From Cupriavidus pauculus (GTDB taxonomy: Bacteria; Pseudomonadota; Gammaproteobacteria; Burkholderiales; Burkholderiaceae), in contig NZ_PJRP01000002.1 in NCBI RefSeq assembly GCF_002858765.1, positions 604,598 to 668,597 of the forward strand: a stretch of DNA of 64,000 nt. Direction: 5' to 3'. Each line of letters begins with the position of its first letter. Within the stretch, counting starts at the first letter, position 1. Below are positions 30,136 through 39,596 of the stretch, piece after piece. The notes under the pieces are model-generated. The model had not been told where the DNA came from. It did not search any database and was given only the letters and a program-made list of their open reading frames with translations. The translations under genes and the position numbers were made by a program.

Positions 30136-31274
30136 GATGCTTGAGCGCGTGCGTCGGCGTGGCGATTGTCCGCCAGTACCTGTTGATAGACCGCCCAGGT
30201 GGCACGGACCATGGGCTCCAGGCCATACGCCTGCTCCCACCGCAGCCGGCCGGCGGCGCCTGTCATGGCGCGCGTCGGGGCGTCGTCGGCCAACTGGCGC
30301 AGCGCGTCGGCAAAGGCAGCCGGGTCGTCACCGGGCACCAGTACGCCGCAGCGCCCGTCGCCAAGCTGTTCGCGAATGCCAGGCAGGTCGCTGGCGATCA
30401 CCGGCAGCCCGGCGCGCATGGCTTCGAGAATCGAAATGGGGAAACCCTCATGGTCGGAGGCCAGCAGGAAAAGCTGCCCACTGGCAAGCAGGGCAGGGAT
30501 GTTGTCGATGCTGCCGGCAAAACGCACGCGCCCCGGGGCCAGTTGACCGGCCAGTCGCTCTAGGCTGGCGCGCTGCGGTCCGTCGCCGGCGATGACCAGT
30601 TCGCAGTTGGGCAACTGCGCGGCGGCAAACGCCTGGATCAGCACGTCGGGGCGCTTCGGCGGCGCCAGGCGCATCACGGTCACCACGCGCCGTACCGGGT
30701 CAGCCGGCTCGGCGCGCGGCGCCGCATCGGCGATGCCATTCGGGATCACGCTGATGCGGTCGGCGCGGATGGGCAGCTTGCGCGCCATGGCTCGCTCGGC
30801 CTCCGCCACGCAGATCACATGGCTCGTCAGCGGCGCGAGCAGCCATTCGGCCATCCGGGCGACGGTGCGCTGTTTCCATGGGGCCGCCGGCTTGAACGCA
30901 AAGCCATGGACGGTATAGATCACCGGAATGCCCAGCAGCTTGCCGGCGACGCGCCCCAGCGCGCTGGCCTTGGCGCTGTGCGTATGCAGGATGTCGGGCG
31001 CCGCCTTGCGCAGGGCGTCCATCAATTCGCGCAAGGCCGCCAGGGCCTTGAATGGCGACAGGGCGTTGTCCATCGTGGCCAGCCGGATGGCAGGAATGCC
31101 CAAGTCGCGGGCCAGGTCGAACAACGGCCCGTCGCCGCCGGCCAGCAACGTGACGTCGGCCTGCCCGCGCAGCGCGCGCAGCAGGTCGGCAACGTGGCTC
31201 TGGGCGCCGCCGGTCTCGGAATGGGTGATGAGACAGGCGATGCGTGGCCGTTCAGTCGACGTGATCAAGGGCAA
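30132..31274 (-). CDS. Family 4 glycosyltransferase
   Basis: A 380-residue GT-B enzyme beginning IACLITHSETGGAQSHV after a short lead. It carries HTHSAKASALGRVAG in the acceptor domain and ASDHEGFPISILEAMRAGLPVI in the donor domain. The chosen start is a TTG at 31274, as no ATG or GTG precedes the conserved beta-strand in a sensible position. No convincing ribosome-binding site is seen, so the start is uncertain. It is the first gene of the minus-strand locus. The 282-base gap upstream to manB is divergent and must hold both promoters, but none is convincing. Confidence 0.85.
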   Translation of the reverse strand: MPLITSTERPRIACLITHSETGGAQSHVADLLRALRGQADVTLLAGGDGPLFDLARDLGIPAIRLATMDNALSPFKALAALRELMDALRKAAPDILHTHSAKASALGRVAGKLLGIPVIYTVHGFAFKPAAPWKQRTVARMAEWLLAPLTSHVICVAEAERAMARKLPIRADRISVIPNGIADAAPRAEPADPVRRVVTVMRLAPPKRPDVLIQAFAAAQLPNCELVIAGDGPQRASLERLAGQLAPGRVRFAGSIDNIPALLASGQLFLLASDHEGFPISILEAMRAGLPVIASDLPGIREQLGDGRCGVLVPGDDPAAFADALRQLADDAPTRAMTGAAGRLRWEQAYGLEPMVRATWAVYQQVLADNRHADARAQAS

Positions 31275-31556
31275 TGGCGGAGGTCTCGAACAGGGGGTGG
31301 CACGCGCGGCAATGCGGCGGACGCCCGTCGGCCGTCTTTGATTGGATCAGTTGTCCGAAAAAACGTGCGCGGACACACCGATGGCAGCCAAAAAGAGCCG
31401 AAAAATTCCCCTGAGGGGGCGGCTGAAGGCGATTATAGCGCCTGCGCCACGCGCAATCCGGCACAATACGGCTTTTTGGCGCCCTGCCCGCGCCCCTCCC
31501 GAAGCGTCCCGCCACGGGGTGGAATCGCACGATGAACCTTGTCTCCAGGAAGCCAC

Positions 31557-32942
31557 ATGCAAATTGATCCCTCGATCTTCAAGGCCTATGACATCCGCGG
31601 CATCGTCGGCAAGACGCTGACCCCGGAAGTGGCCCGCTTTATTGGCCTGTCGTTTGGCTCGGCCGCCGTCGAACTGGGCGAAAAATCCGTGGTGGTGGGC
31701 CGCGACGGCCGCCTCTCGGGGCCGGATCTGCTGGGCGGGCTGGTCGAAGGCCTGCGCGCCGCCGGCCTGGACGTGATCGATGTCGGCATGGTTGCCACGC
31801 CGATGGTGTATTTCGGTACCAATATCGAGCTGGATGGCCGCCGCGCCACGTCCGGCATCATGGTGACGGGCAGCCACAATCCGCCCGACTACAACGGATT
31901 CAAGATGGTGCTGGGCGGCAAGGCCATTTATGGCGAGCAGATCCAGGCACTGCGCCAGCGCATCGACGCGCGCAATTTCATCCAGGGCGGCGGCAGCTAC
32001 AAGCTGGTGGACGTGCGTCAGCAGTACCTGGACCGCATCATCGGCGACGTCAAGCTGGCGCGTCCGATGAAGATTGCCCTGGATGCGGGTAATGGCGTGG
32101 CCGGTGCGTTCGTGGGCGACCTGTTCCGCGGACTGGGCTGCGAGGTCGTGGAACTGTTCTGCGATGTCGACGGCCATTTCCCGAACCATCACCCCGATCC
32201 CGCGCACGTGGAGAACCTGCAGGACCTGATGAAGTGCCTGCGCGAGACCGATTGCGAACTGGGCCTGGCCTTCGATGGCGACGGCGACCGCCTGGGCGTG
32301 GTCACCAAGGACGGGCAGGTCATCTTCCCGGACCGGCAGCTGATGCTGTTTGCCGAGGAAATCCTGTCGCGCAATCCCGGCCAGCAGGTCATCTACGACG
32401 TGAAATGCACGGGCAAGCTGGCGCCGTGGATTCGCCAGCATGGCGGCGAACCGCTGATGTGGAAGACCGGCCATTCGTTGGTCAAGGCCAAGCTCAAGGA
32501 AACGGGCGCCCCGATTGCCGGCGAAATGAGCGGCCACGTGTTTTTCAAGGACCGCTGGTACGGCTTTGACGACGGGCTGTACACGGGCGCGCGCCTGCTG
32601 GAAATCCTGTCGCGCCACGCGGATCCGAGCGCCGTGCTGAACGCGCTGCCGAATTCGAACTGCACGCCGGAACTGCAACTCAAGGTGGCGGAGGGTGAAG
32701 CCTTCACGCTGCTTGACAAGATCCGCGCCAATGCCAAGTTCGAGGGCGCCAGGGAAGTGATCACGATCGACGGGGTGCGCGTGGAATATCCGGACGGCTT
32801 TGGCCTGGCCCGACCGTCGAACACCACGCCCGTGGTGGTGATGCGCTTCGAGGCTGACAACGATGCCGCGCTGGCGCGCATCCAGGCCGAGTTCAAGCGC
32901 GTGATCCTGGCGGAAAAACCGGATGCAAAGCTCCCGTTCTGA
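31557..32942 (+). CDS. manB: Phosphomannomutase/phosphoglucomutase
   Basis: A 461-residue alpha-D-phosphohexomutase. The phosphoserine loop is TGSHNPPDYNG with S106, the metal loop is DGDGDR (240-245), and the sugar-binding and phosphate-binding GEMSGH and RPSNTTP motifs follow. This is the bifunctional AlgC-type enzyme that supplies mannose-1-phosphate and glucose-1-phosphate, precursors for nucleotide sugars and LPS core. The ATG at 31557 has AGGAAG just upstream. waaC begins inside its 3' end, so LPS core genes are translated with it. Confidence 0.94.
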   Translation: MQIDPSIFKAYDIRGIVGKTLTPEVARFIGLSFGSAAVELGEKSVVVGRDGRLSGPDLLGGLVEGLRAAGLDVIDVGMVATPMVYFGTNIELDGRRATSGIMVTGSHNPPDYNGFKMVLGGKAIYGEQIQALRQRIDARNFIQGGGSYKLVDVRQQYLDRIIGDVKLARPMKIALDAGNGVAGAFVGDLFRGLGCEVVELFCDVDGHFPNHHPDPAHVENLQDLMKCLRETDCELGLAFDGDGDRLGVVTKDGQVIFPDRQLMLFAEEILSRNPGQQVIYDVKCTGKLAPWIRQHGGEPLMWKTGHSLVKAKLKETGAPIAGEMSGHVFFKDRWYGFDDGLYTGARLLEILSRHADPSAVLNALPNSNCTPELQLKVAEGEAFTLLDKIRANAKFEGAREVITIDGVRVEYPDGFGLARPSNTTPVVVMRFEADNDAALARIQAEFKRVILAEKPDAKLPF

Positions 32943-34014
32943 GGTTGTGCAGCCGCCGGCTGACACCCCACCGCAGCCACTGGCGGCGGTGGGCGCGTTT
33001 GCGTTGCCGGCCCGGCCGCGCATCCTGATCGTCAAGGTGTCGTCGCTGGGCGACGTGGTGCATAACATGCCGCTGGTGCATGACTTGCGCGCGCGTTGGC
33101 CCGAGGCCGAGATCGACTGGGTGGTGGAAGAGGGCTATGTCGACCTGGTGAAGCTGCTGCCCGAGGTGCACCGCGTGATCCCGTTTGCGTTGCGGCGCTG
33201 GCGCAAGCGTTTCTGGCAGGGCGAGACCTGGGCCGAGGTGGGCGCGTTGCGCGCGGCCATCCGCGAACGCGCCTATGACGCCGTGCTGGAAACGCAGGGG
33301 CTGCTCAAGACGGCCATCGTGGCGCGCACCGCTACGCGTACTGCCGCTGCCCCGGTGATCGGCCTGGGCAACGCCACGCAGGGGTCTGGCTACGAGCCTG
33401 CCGCCCGGCTGTTCTACACCGCGCCGGTCAAGGTGCCCCGGCAGACCCATTCCGTCCGGCGCTCGCGCCTGCTTGGCGCGGCGCTGACGGGCGTGACGCC
33501 ACCCGAGCCGCCGCGCTTTTTTGGGCCGGCTGCCAACACGCTGCATGTCGATGATCCGCTCTGGGCCGGCCTGCCGGCACGTTACGCGGTCTGTTTCCAC
33601 GCCACGGCGGGTGCGAAGAAGCGCTGGCCGTCGGCGAACTGGCATGCGCTGGGCCAGAAGCTGCATGCGGAAGGGCTTACCGTGCTGCTGCCGTGGGGCA
33701 GCGAATCCGAACGGCGCGATGCCGAGGCGCTGGCCGCCGGCATGCCCGGCGCACAGGTGCTGCCGCGATTTTCGGTGATGCAGGGCTTTGGCCTGATCAA
33801 CCGGGCCGAGGTGGTCATCGGCGTCGATACGGGGCTTGTCCATATCGCTGCCGCGCTGTGCCGGCCGACCGTTGAAATCTACACCGCCACATGGTGCTGG
33901 AAGACCGAGGGCTACTGGTCTGACCGCATTGCCAACGTGGGCGACGACGGCATCGTGCCCGACGTCGATGAGGTCTATGCCGCCGCACGGCGCGTGCGCG
34001 GAGTTCCCGTCTGA
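32923..34014 (+). CDS. waaC: ADP-heptose:LPS heptosyltransferase I
   Basis: A 363-residue GT9 enzyme adding the first heptose to Kdo2-lipid A. Features are RILIVKVSSLGDVVHNMP near residue 33, the HATAGAKKRWP segment, and the donor-site VIGVDTGLVHIAAAL. A proline-rich extension of about 30 residues precedes the domain. It starts 20 bases before the manB stop and its own stop shares a base with waaA, so the three are one transcription unit. Confidence 0.94.
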   Translation: MQSSRSEVVQPPADTPPQPLAAVGAFALPARPRILIVKVSSLGDVVHNMPLVHDLRARWPEAEIDWVVEEGYVDLVKLLPEVHRVIPFALRRWRKRFWQGETWAEVGALRAAIRERAYDAVLETQGLLKTAIVARTATRTAAAPVIGLGNATQGSGYEPAARLFYTAPVKVPRQTHSVRRSRLLGAALTGVTPPEPPRFFGPAANTLHVDDPLWAGLPARYAVCFHATAGAKKRWPSANWHALGQKLHAEGLTVLLPWGSESERRDAEALAAGMPGAQVLPRFSVMQGFGLINRAEVVIGVDTGLVHIAAALCRPTVEIYTATWCWKTEGYWSDRIANVGDDGIVPDVDEVYAAARRVRGVPV

Positions 34015-35288
34015 TGCTTCGACTCGTTTATACCCTGCTGTGGCTGGTGATCCTGCCACTGGCGCTGCTGCGCCTGACGTGGCGGTCGCGCAAGGAACCC
34101 GGCTATCTCCACCACGTGGGCGAACGCCTTGGCCAGTATGGCGACCTGCCGTCCGATGGCCCGTGGCTGTGGGTCCATGCCGTATCGGTGGGCGAAACGC
34201 GCGCCGCGCAACCGCTGATCGATGCCTTGCTGGCCGCCTATCCGCAACACCGGCTGCTGCTGACGCACATGACGCCTACCGGCCGGCAGACCGGCGCGCA
34301 GCTTTATGGCAGCAACCCGCGTGTCCAGCAGTGCTATCTGCCGTATGACGTGCCCTACATGGTGCGGCGCTTCCTGTCGTACTTCCGGCCGGACGTCGGG
34401 CTGATCATGGAAACGGAGGTCTGGCCGAACCTGGTGCATGTCACCCGGCGCGCCGGCGTGCCGCTGTTCCTGGTCAACGCCCGACTGTCGCCGCGCAGCT
34501 ATCGGCGCACCGCACGCTTCGGCAGTGCGGCGTCGTCGCTGTATAACGATTTCACGATGGTGCTGGCCCAGACTCCCGGCGACGCCGAGCGCTACCGGGC
34601 CCTGGGTGTGAAATCGGTGCAGATCACCGGCAACCTGAAGTTCGACATGCAACCGCCGGAGGCGGGCATGGCGCGCGGGCAACAGCTGCGGCGGGCGTTC
34701 GGCGGCCGGCAGGTACTGGCCGCCGCGAGCACGCGCGAAGGCGAGGAGCCGCTGATCCTGGAGGCCTTCTCACGCTGGCCCAGTGAGACGCGTCCCGCGC
34801 TGCTGCTGGTGCCGCGCCATCCGCAACGGTTCGACGAAGTCGCCGCCATGGCCACCCGTGCCGGATTCACCGTCCAGCGCCGCAGCGCGCTCGACATCGA
34901 ACAGGCGGGCGAACCCATTACTGCCGACATCGTGCTCGGCGATTCGATGGGCGAGATGGTCATGTACTACGCGGCATCGGATATCGCCTATATCGGCGGC
35001 AGCCTGATCCCGTTGGGCGGCCAGAACCTGATCGAAGCGTGCGCGGTGGGTACGCCGGTGCTGATGGGCCTGCATACGTTCAACTTCGCACAGGCCACCG
35101 AAGATGCCATTGCCGCCGGCGCCTGCCTGCGCGTGGCCAACGCCGACGAACTGATGTCCGCGGCGGCCGGCGTGCTGGGCGATCCGGCACGGCTGGCGGA
35201 GATGCGGGCGAATGCACTGACGTTCGCGGGGCTGCACCGTGGGGCGACGGCTCGGACACTTGGCGCGCTGGCGCCAGTGTTGCGCTGA
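34014..35288 (+). CDS. waaA: 3-deoxy-D-manno-octulosonic acid (Kdo) transferase
   Basis: A 424-residue GT30 enzyme that attaches Kdo to lipid A at the inner membrane. It has the N-terminal membrane anchor (5-20), the catalytic-glutamate motif VSVGETRAA near residue 58, and the C-terminal GGQNLIEACAVGTPVLMG stretch. Length is normal. The start codon shares a base with the waaC stop (TGATG). It is followed by a lipoprotein gene with its own ribosome-binding site. Confidence 0.95.
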   Translation: MLRLVYTLLWLVILPLALLRLTWRSRKEPGYLHHVGERLGQYGDLPSDGPWLWVHAVSVGETRAAQPLIDALLAAYPQHRLLLTHMTPTGRQTGAQLYGSNPRVQQCYLPYDVPYMVRRFLSYFRPDVGLIMETEVWPNLVHVTRRAGVPLFLVNARLSPRSYRRTARFGSAASSLYNDFTMVLAQTPGDAERYRALGVKSVQITGNLKFDMQPPEAGMARGQQLRRAFGGRQVLAAASTREGEEPLILEAFSRWPSETRPALLLVPRHPQRFDEVAAMATRAGFTVQRRSALDIEQAGEPITADIVLGDSMGEMVMYYAASDIAYIGGSLIPLGGQNLIEACAVGTPVLMGLHTFNFAQATEDAIAAGACLRVANADELMSAAAGVLGDPARLAEMRANALTFAGLHRGATARTLGALAPVLR

Positions 35289-35373
35289 CATACAGACAGC
35301 GCGCAGGGCGCTAGACTGGTCGGGATTTGTGGATTTTGCGGCGCTTGTCGCGGCAATCTGAAGGAGTTGACCC

Positions 35374-36195
35374 ATGCAAAGCGTTCTGCGTCCCCTTGTC
35401 GTGACTCTCTTGCTTGGCGCCGCCGCCATTCTGTCGGCCTGTGCCACGGGCCAGCCGCCCGACAATCCATCGGCCAGCGCCAGCCTCAACGAAACCCGCT
35501 CCAGCGGCCCCAGCCGCTGGGAACTGGTGCGCTGGCAGATGCCGGACGGCACAGTGCGCGACATTCCGCATGGCGATAACGGCGAGCCGATCGTCTTCAA
35601 TTTCAGCGACGGCATCGACTCGTCGCGCGGCACCGTCAACGGCACCAGCGGCTGCAACCGCTTCACCGGGGGCTACGGCAAGACCGACACCGGCATCCGG
35701 TTCGAGGAGGTTGCCGGCACGCGCATGGCGTGCCCGGGCCCTCGGATGGAAACCGAATCGGCGCTGCTCAAGGCGATGCAGTCGCCGTTCACGACCGTCG
35801 GCACGCAACCCTCCGCCGGCGCCACGGGGCGCCAAGTCATCTGGAAGACAGCCGATGGCGATCTGTTGCAATTTGCCGAACGGGAAGGCGTAGGCCGACG
35901 CGGCGACAAGGTGGATCCCGCCACGGGCGGTGTTCCCGGCCGGGAGAAGATCGTCTATATAGATTCGCAGCGCGTGGCGTGCACCGGCGCCGGCAAGCTC
36001 CAGTGCTACCGTTGGCGTGAGTCGTCCGATGCGCCGTGGCAGCTCTGGTATGGGCCGATCGAAGGCCTCGATTTCGAGCCGGGCATTACCTACAAGCTGC
36101 GGGTGAGGGAATACCAGGTGCCGAACCCGCCGGCCGATGCCTCGTCCATCCGCTGGCAATTGCTCGAAGTGGTCGAGCGCCAAAGAGGGAAATGA
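35374..36195 (+). CDS. META and DUF4377 domain lipoprotein
   Basis: A 273-residue protein. The signal peptide ends in a lipobox (LSAC, Cys at about 24), so it is probably lipidated. Residues about 48-150 look like a META domain (SRWELVRWQ, NGTSGCNRFTGGY), and about 185-270 resemble DUF4377 (VYIDSQRVACTG, RVREYQVPNPPADASS). The META/DUF4377 pairing occurs in other proteobacteria without a known function; some META proteins affect heat-shock or antibiotic tolerance. AAGGAG lies nine bases before the ATG. No terminator separates it from waaA. Confidence 0.82.
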   Translation: MQSVLRPLVVTLLLGAAAILSACATGQPPDNPSASASLNETRSSGPSRWELVRWQMPDGTVRDIPHGDNGEPIVFNFSDGIDSSRGTVNGTSGCNRFTGGYGKTDTGIRFEEVAGTRMACPGPRMETESALLKAMQSPFTTVGTQPSAGATGRQVIWKTADGDLLQFAEREGVGRRGDKVDPATGGVPGREKIVYIDSQRVACTGAGKLQCYRWRESSDAPWQLWYGPIEGLDFEPGITYKLRVREYQVPNPPADASSIRWQLLEVVERQRGK

Positions 36196-36280
36196 AAGGA
36201 CGATCGATTAGAATGCCGGGTTGATTTGGCGCATATCCGGTGATCCATTCGCCGGGGCGCGTGTGACTTTTTCACGTCCT

Positions 36281-37582
36281 ATGACTATCCGCCCCTCCCG
36301 GCTATCGACGATGGCCGATGCCCTCGTCTTTGCGTTTCCGATCCTGATCCTGTGCGTCCCGCGCGGGGCAGGCGTGTTCCTGGCTGGCGTCGGCGTGCTG
36401 CTGCTGGCCGGCTGGCGCGGGCTGGGCCGCGACTGGCGCCGGCATGCAAAAGTGCTGGTTCCGCTAAGCGTGGCGGTGCTTGCCTTCATGACGGTCTGCA
36501 TCACATCGAAGTTTCTGCATCAGACGCCCTGGAATGTGATTGATAATCCATCTCGGGCGCTACTGGCCATCCTGACCTGCTGGTTGATCGTCCACGTGGC
36601 GCCGGATCCGGGCAAGCTTTGGCGCGGCATTACGATCGCGCTGGTTGGCGCGCTGCTGATCGTCAGCTATCAAAAACTGGCGTTGCATCTGGACCGGCCG
36701 TCCGCGTGGACGCAGGCCATTGCCTTTGCCAACATGGTGGCGGCGTTGGCGCTGATCGGTTTCGCGCGTCCGGGCGAGACGCGACGCGTGCATGCGGAAG
36801 CCTGGTTCAACATCGTCTGTGCGTCGGCCATCCTGATGATGAACGGGACGCGTGGGGCCGTGGTGGCTACGCTCGTGACGGTCATCCCGATGCTGCTGGT
36901 CCGTTATCGCAGGCGCTTTACCCCGCGCATGTTCGCGGGCGCCGTTGTGGCGGTGGCGATTCTGGCCACCGCGGCCTACCAGATCCCCGGGAGCACCGTT
37001 TCGCATCGGCTTGACCAGGCTGTCCTGCAGGTTGAGCAGTTCCAGCAAGGCAAGGTCGACACCGACGTTGGCGCGCGCCTGAAGATCTGGGAGATCGGCC
37101 TGCACTATTTTGTGCAGCACCCGTGGAGCGGTGCGGGCGTGGGGCAATTTGCGAGGATTCTTCGTGCATCCACGTTCTGCCAGGAAACGCAATCGCTGGT
37201 GTGCGTGCTGGAGCACGGGCATAACGATGCCGTCGAGGCCTCGGCGACGATGGGTATCCCCGGCCTGCTGACCATGTTTGGCCTGTTTCTGGTGCCGGGG
37301 GTTCTGTTCTGGCGGGCATTGCGCATCTGCCGCGCGCAGGGCAATGATCGCGGCGTGAGCCTTGGGGCCGCCGGCCTTGCGGTGGTGATGGCGTCGCTGA
37401 TCTCCGGGCTGACCCAGGTCACGACGGCCCACCAGGCCAATGTCGTGTTCTACGCCGGCGTGATCGGCATGCTGCTGGGACTGGCGGGGCGCGAAGCCTT
37501 CGCCGTGGAACATCGCCAGGCGGCGACGCCGGTCCAGAACCGAGCCGCAGGGGCGGCGCGCATCAGCGACCAGCCCGCCTGA
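36281..37582 (+). CDS. O-antigen ligase family protein (WaaL or PglL type)
   Basis: A 433-residue membrane protein with about ten to twelve helices. The large periplasmic loop contains RLKIWEIGLHYFVQHPWSGAG and then LEHGHNDAVEAS, the histidine-containing motif of the WaaL/Wzy_C family. Its place beside waaC and waaA favours O-antigen ligase. Protein O-oligosaccharyltransferases of the PglL type share these features, and the diacetylbacillosamine genes nearby make that a real alternative. The start is uncertain: GTG at 36263 or TTG at 36221 are also in frame. Confidence 0.8.
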   Translation: MTIRPSRLSTMADALVFAFPILILCVPRGAGVFLAGVGVLLLAGWRGLGRDWRRHAKVLVPLSVAVLAFMTVCITSKFLHQTPWNVIDNPSRALLAILTCWLIVHVAPDPGKLWRGITIALVGALLIVSYQKLALHLDRPSAWTQAIAFANMVAALALIGFARPGETRRVHAEAWFNIVCASAILMMNGTRGAVVATLVTVIPMLLVRYRRRFTPRMFAGAVVAVAILATAAYQIPGSTVSHRLDQAVLQVEQFQQGKVDTDVGARLKIWEIGLHYFVQHPWSGAGVGQFARILRASTFCQETQSLVCVLEHGHNDAVEASATMGIPGLLTMFGLFLVPGVLFWRALRICRAQGNDRGVSLGAAGLAVVMASLISGLTQVTTAHQANVVFYAGVIGMLLGLAGREAFAVEHRQAATPVQNRAAGAARISDQPA

Positions 37583-37598
37583 AGCCGTTGCGGGGCGA

Positions 37599-39080
37599 CT
37601 AGCTCCGCGGGGCCGCGCCGGACGTCAGGTTCTCGCGGCGTCCGCCGTTGCTGCGGCCCTGCGGCGCCCCGGACACGGCTCCCACCCGCGCCTTCGGTGG
37701 CAACTTGTACATCGCTCCCGGCAACTGCGTCAGCAGCGTATTGATCTGCACCACATCGTCTTCGGACAGCGTGCCAGTCGATGCCTTCAGTCGCATGCCG
37801 TTCATGATGGTGTCGTAGCGGGCCTTGGACAGGTCGCGGCGCGTGGAAAACAGCTGCGCCTCGGCGTTGAGCACGTCGATATTGATCCGCACCCCCACCT
37901 CGTAGCCCAGCTGGTTCGATTCCACCGCGCTCTGCGCCGAGCGTTCCGCCGCTTCCAGCGCCTTGACCTGGGCCAATCCGTTGAAAACGCCGGAGTACGT
38001 CTGCCGGGCCTGTTGCGCGGCGGTGCGGCGGGCGAATTCGAGGTCGCTGGCGGCCTTGTCGGCCAGTGCCAGGGTCTCGCGCACGCGTGACTGGATCTGG
38101 CCACCGGTGAAGATCGGAATATTCAGCTGCACGCCCACCACGCCCGAGTTGTAGCGGCTGCCGACGTTGCTGAGCTGCGTGGCCGTGCCTTGGGCGTTGG
38201 TGTAGCCGTAAGACGCCACCAGGTCCACAGAAGGCAGGTGGCCCGCCTTGGCCTTGTTGGTCTCGCGCTGGGCGGTCTCCAGGTTGTAGCCGGCCAGACC
38301 CACCTGCGGATTGGTCTGCTCGGCCTGCGATGCCCACGCATTCACGTCGGGCGGCAGCGGACCGGGAATCTGGGCCTCGGCCCGCAACCCCATGAGTTCG
38401 TCCACGGGTTTGCCCGTGATCTGTTGCAGGGTGGCCCGGGTCACCTCCAGCGCGCTCTGTGCCGCGATTTCCGTCGACGTGGCCAGGTCATAGCGAGCCT
38501 GCGCGTCATTGGCGTCGGTAATCGTGGCCGTGCCCACCTCGAAATTGCGCTTGGCCTGTTCCAGCTGTTCGCCGATGGCTTTCTTCTGTGCGCCGGCCAG
38601 GTAGAGGTTGTCCTGCGCGGCCAGTACGTCGAAGTAGGCCTGCGACGCGCGCGTGATCAGGTCCAGCTGTGCCTGCTGGAACGTGACTTCGCCCGCTAGC
38701 GACGCCAGTTCGCCCTGCTTGTAGGTTTCCCAGCGATCCCAGCGGAACAGCGGCTGGGTGAGCTGCAGCGCCCAGGTGTTGGCGTTGAAGTAGCGCGTGA
38801 CATCCACCGGCGAGCTGTAGTCGGCCATGGTCCGCTGCGCGCCGGCCGTGCCCGCTACCTGGGGCAGCAGGCCCGCACGACCCTGCGGCAGCTTCTCGCG
38901 CGTTGCCAGCAATTGCGAGCGGGCGCTGGCGAACTGGGCGTCGTTGGCTTGCGCGTCGCGATACACCTGCAGCAGGTCGGCGGCAAGCGCGGACGGCATA
39001 TGCAGCCACGTGAGCAGGGCAGCCGCGAGCACCAGGGGTTTCCTGGCCGCAACGGACACGGCGGAAAGCGCAAAACTCAT
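37599..39080 (-). CDS. TolC family outer-membrane efflux protein
   Basis: A 493-residue protein with a signal peptide ending near AALAADL-type sequence (PSALAADLLQVY). It has the two repeated TolC-type halves rich in alternating helical segments (DAQANDAQFASARSQ and later QTNPQVGLAGYNLETA). Length fits TolC. It would form the outer-membrane channel for type I secretion or RND/ABC efflux. GGAG sits six bases before the ATG. Rhodanese and PIMT-like genes lie upstream on the same strand, an arrangement familiar from other Burkholderiales. Confidence 0.92.
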   Translation of the reverse strand: MSFALSAVSVAARKPLVLAAALLTWLHMPSALAADLLQVYRDAQANDAQFASARSQLLATREKLPQGRAGLLPQVAGTAGAQRTMADYSSPVDVTRYFNANTWALQLTQPLFRWDRWETYKQGELASLAGEVTFQQAQLDLITRASQAYFDVLAAQDNLYLAGAQKKAIGEQLEQAKRNFEVGTATITDANDAQARYDLATSTEIAAQSALEVTRATLQQITGKPVDELMGLRAEAQIPGPLPPDVNAWASQAEQTNPQVGLAGYNLETAQRETNKAKAGHLPSVDLVASYGYTNAQGTATQLSNVGSRYNSGVVGVQLNIPIFTGGQIQSRVRETLALADKAASDLEFARRTAAQQARQTYSGVFNGLAQVKALEAAERSAQSAVESNQLGYEVGVRINIDVLNAEAQLFSTRRDLSKARYDTIMNGMRLKASTGTLSEDDVVQINTLLTQLPGAMYKLPPKARVGAVSGAPQGRSNGGRRENLTSGAAPRS

Positions 39081-39159
39081 GACATCTCCAGCTCGGCCAG
39101 CGGCACGCGCGGCCAACGATCGACAGGTTGCAACGGGTGGTACTGCCAGGACGGGGTAC

Positions 39160-39204
39160 TACGGATGATGCGGGTGTTGCGGATACTGCGAATGCTGCGG
39201 GTGC
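39160..39204. repeat. 9-base imperfect tandem repeats upstream of tolC
   Basis: Four copies of a TGCGRRTRY-type unit at 39169-39177, 39178-39186, 39187-39195 and 39196-39204, preceded by a degenerate copy from 39160. They lie in the gap between the rhodanese gene and tolC. Function unknown; slippage is the likely origin. Confidence 0.65.
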
Positions 39205-39226
39205 GGCTGGGGTGCTGCGCGGTGGT

Positions 39227-39252
39227 ACGGTCCCGGCGTCTGCCGGGACCGT
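39227..39252 (-). terminator. Strong hairpin just after the rhodanese stop codon
   Basis: A perfect 11-bp GC-rich stem (39227-39237 with 39242-39252) with loop GTCT begins seven bases after the rhodanese stop. No T-run follows on the minus strand. It may act as a weak terminator or as a 3'-end stabiliser limiting read-through into tolC. Confidence 0.45.
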
Positions 39253-39259
39253 TTCCGGA

Positions 39260-39583
39260 TCAATACTGCGGAACGGACGGATCGACCTGGGTCGACCAGG
39301 CATGGATGCCGCCGGTCAGGTTCCAGACCTTCGTGTAGCCCTTGTTCTGCAGAAAGGCAGCGACCTGCATGCTGCGTGCGCCGTGGTGGCAGATGCAGAC
39401 GATTTCGGCGTCTTCGTCGAGATCGTTCAGACGGGCGGGAATCTGGCCCATCGGAATGTGGGTGATGCCCTGCATCGCGGCGGTGCGCACTTCCATGTCC
39501 TCGCGCACATCCAGCAACACCGGCTTGGCACGGCCGGCGTCAGCCAGCCATTGCGCCAGTTCGGGGGCGGTGATCAATTGCAT
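39260..39583 (-). CDS. Rhodanese-like sulfurtransferase domain protein
   Basis: A 107-residue single-domain rhodanese. The active-site cysteine lies in CICHHGARSMQVA (second cysteine, about C69), with the N-terminal LLDVRE motif and C-terminal LTGGIHAW. It could carry sulfane sulfur or act in redox or thiol metabolism; the substrate is unknown. It begins 13 bases after the PIMT-like gene, so they are co-transcribed. Confidence 0.92.
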   Translation of the reverse strand: MQLITAPELAQWLADAGRAKPVLLDVREDMEVRTAAMQGITHIPMGQIPARLNDLDEDAEIVCICHHGARSMQVAAFLQNKGYTKVWNLTGGIHAWSTQVDPSVPQY

Positions 39584-39596
39584 GGCCGGCTCCGGT

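Noticed and set aside
31347..33068. A 573-codon minus-strand frame opposite manB
   Set aside because: No recognisable domain, and it covers the well-defined phosphohexomutase gene.
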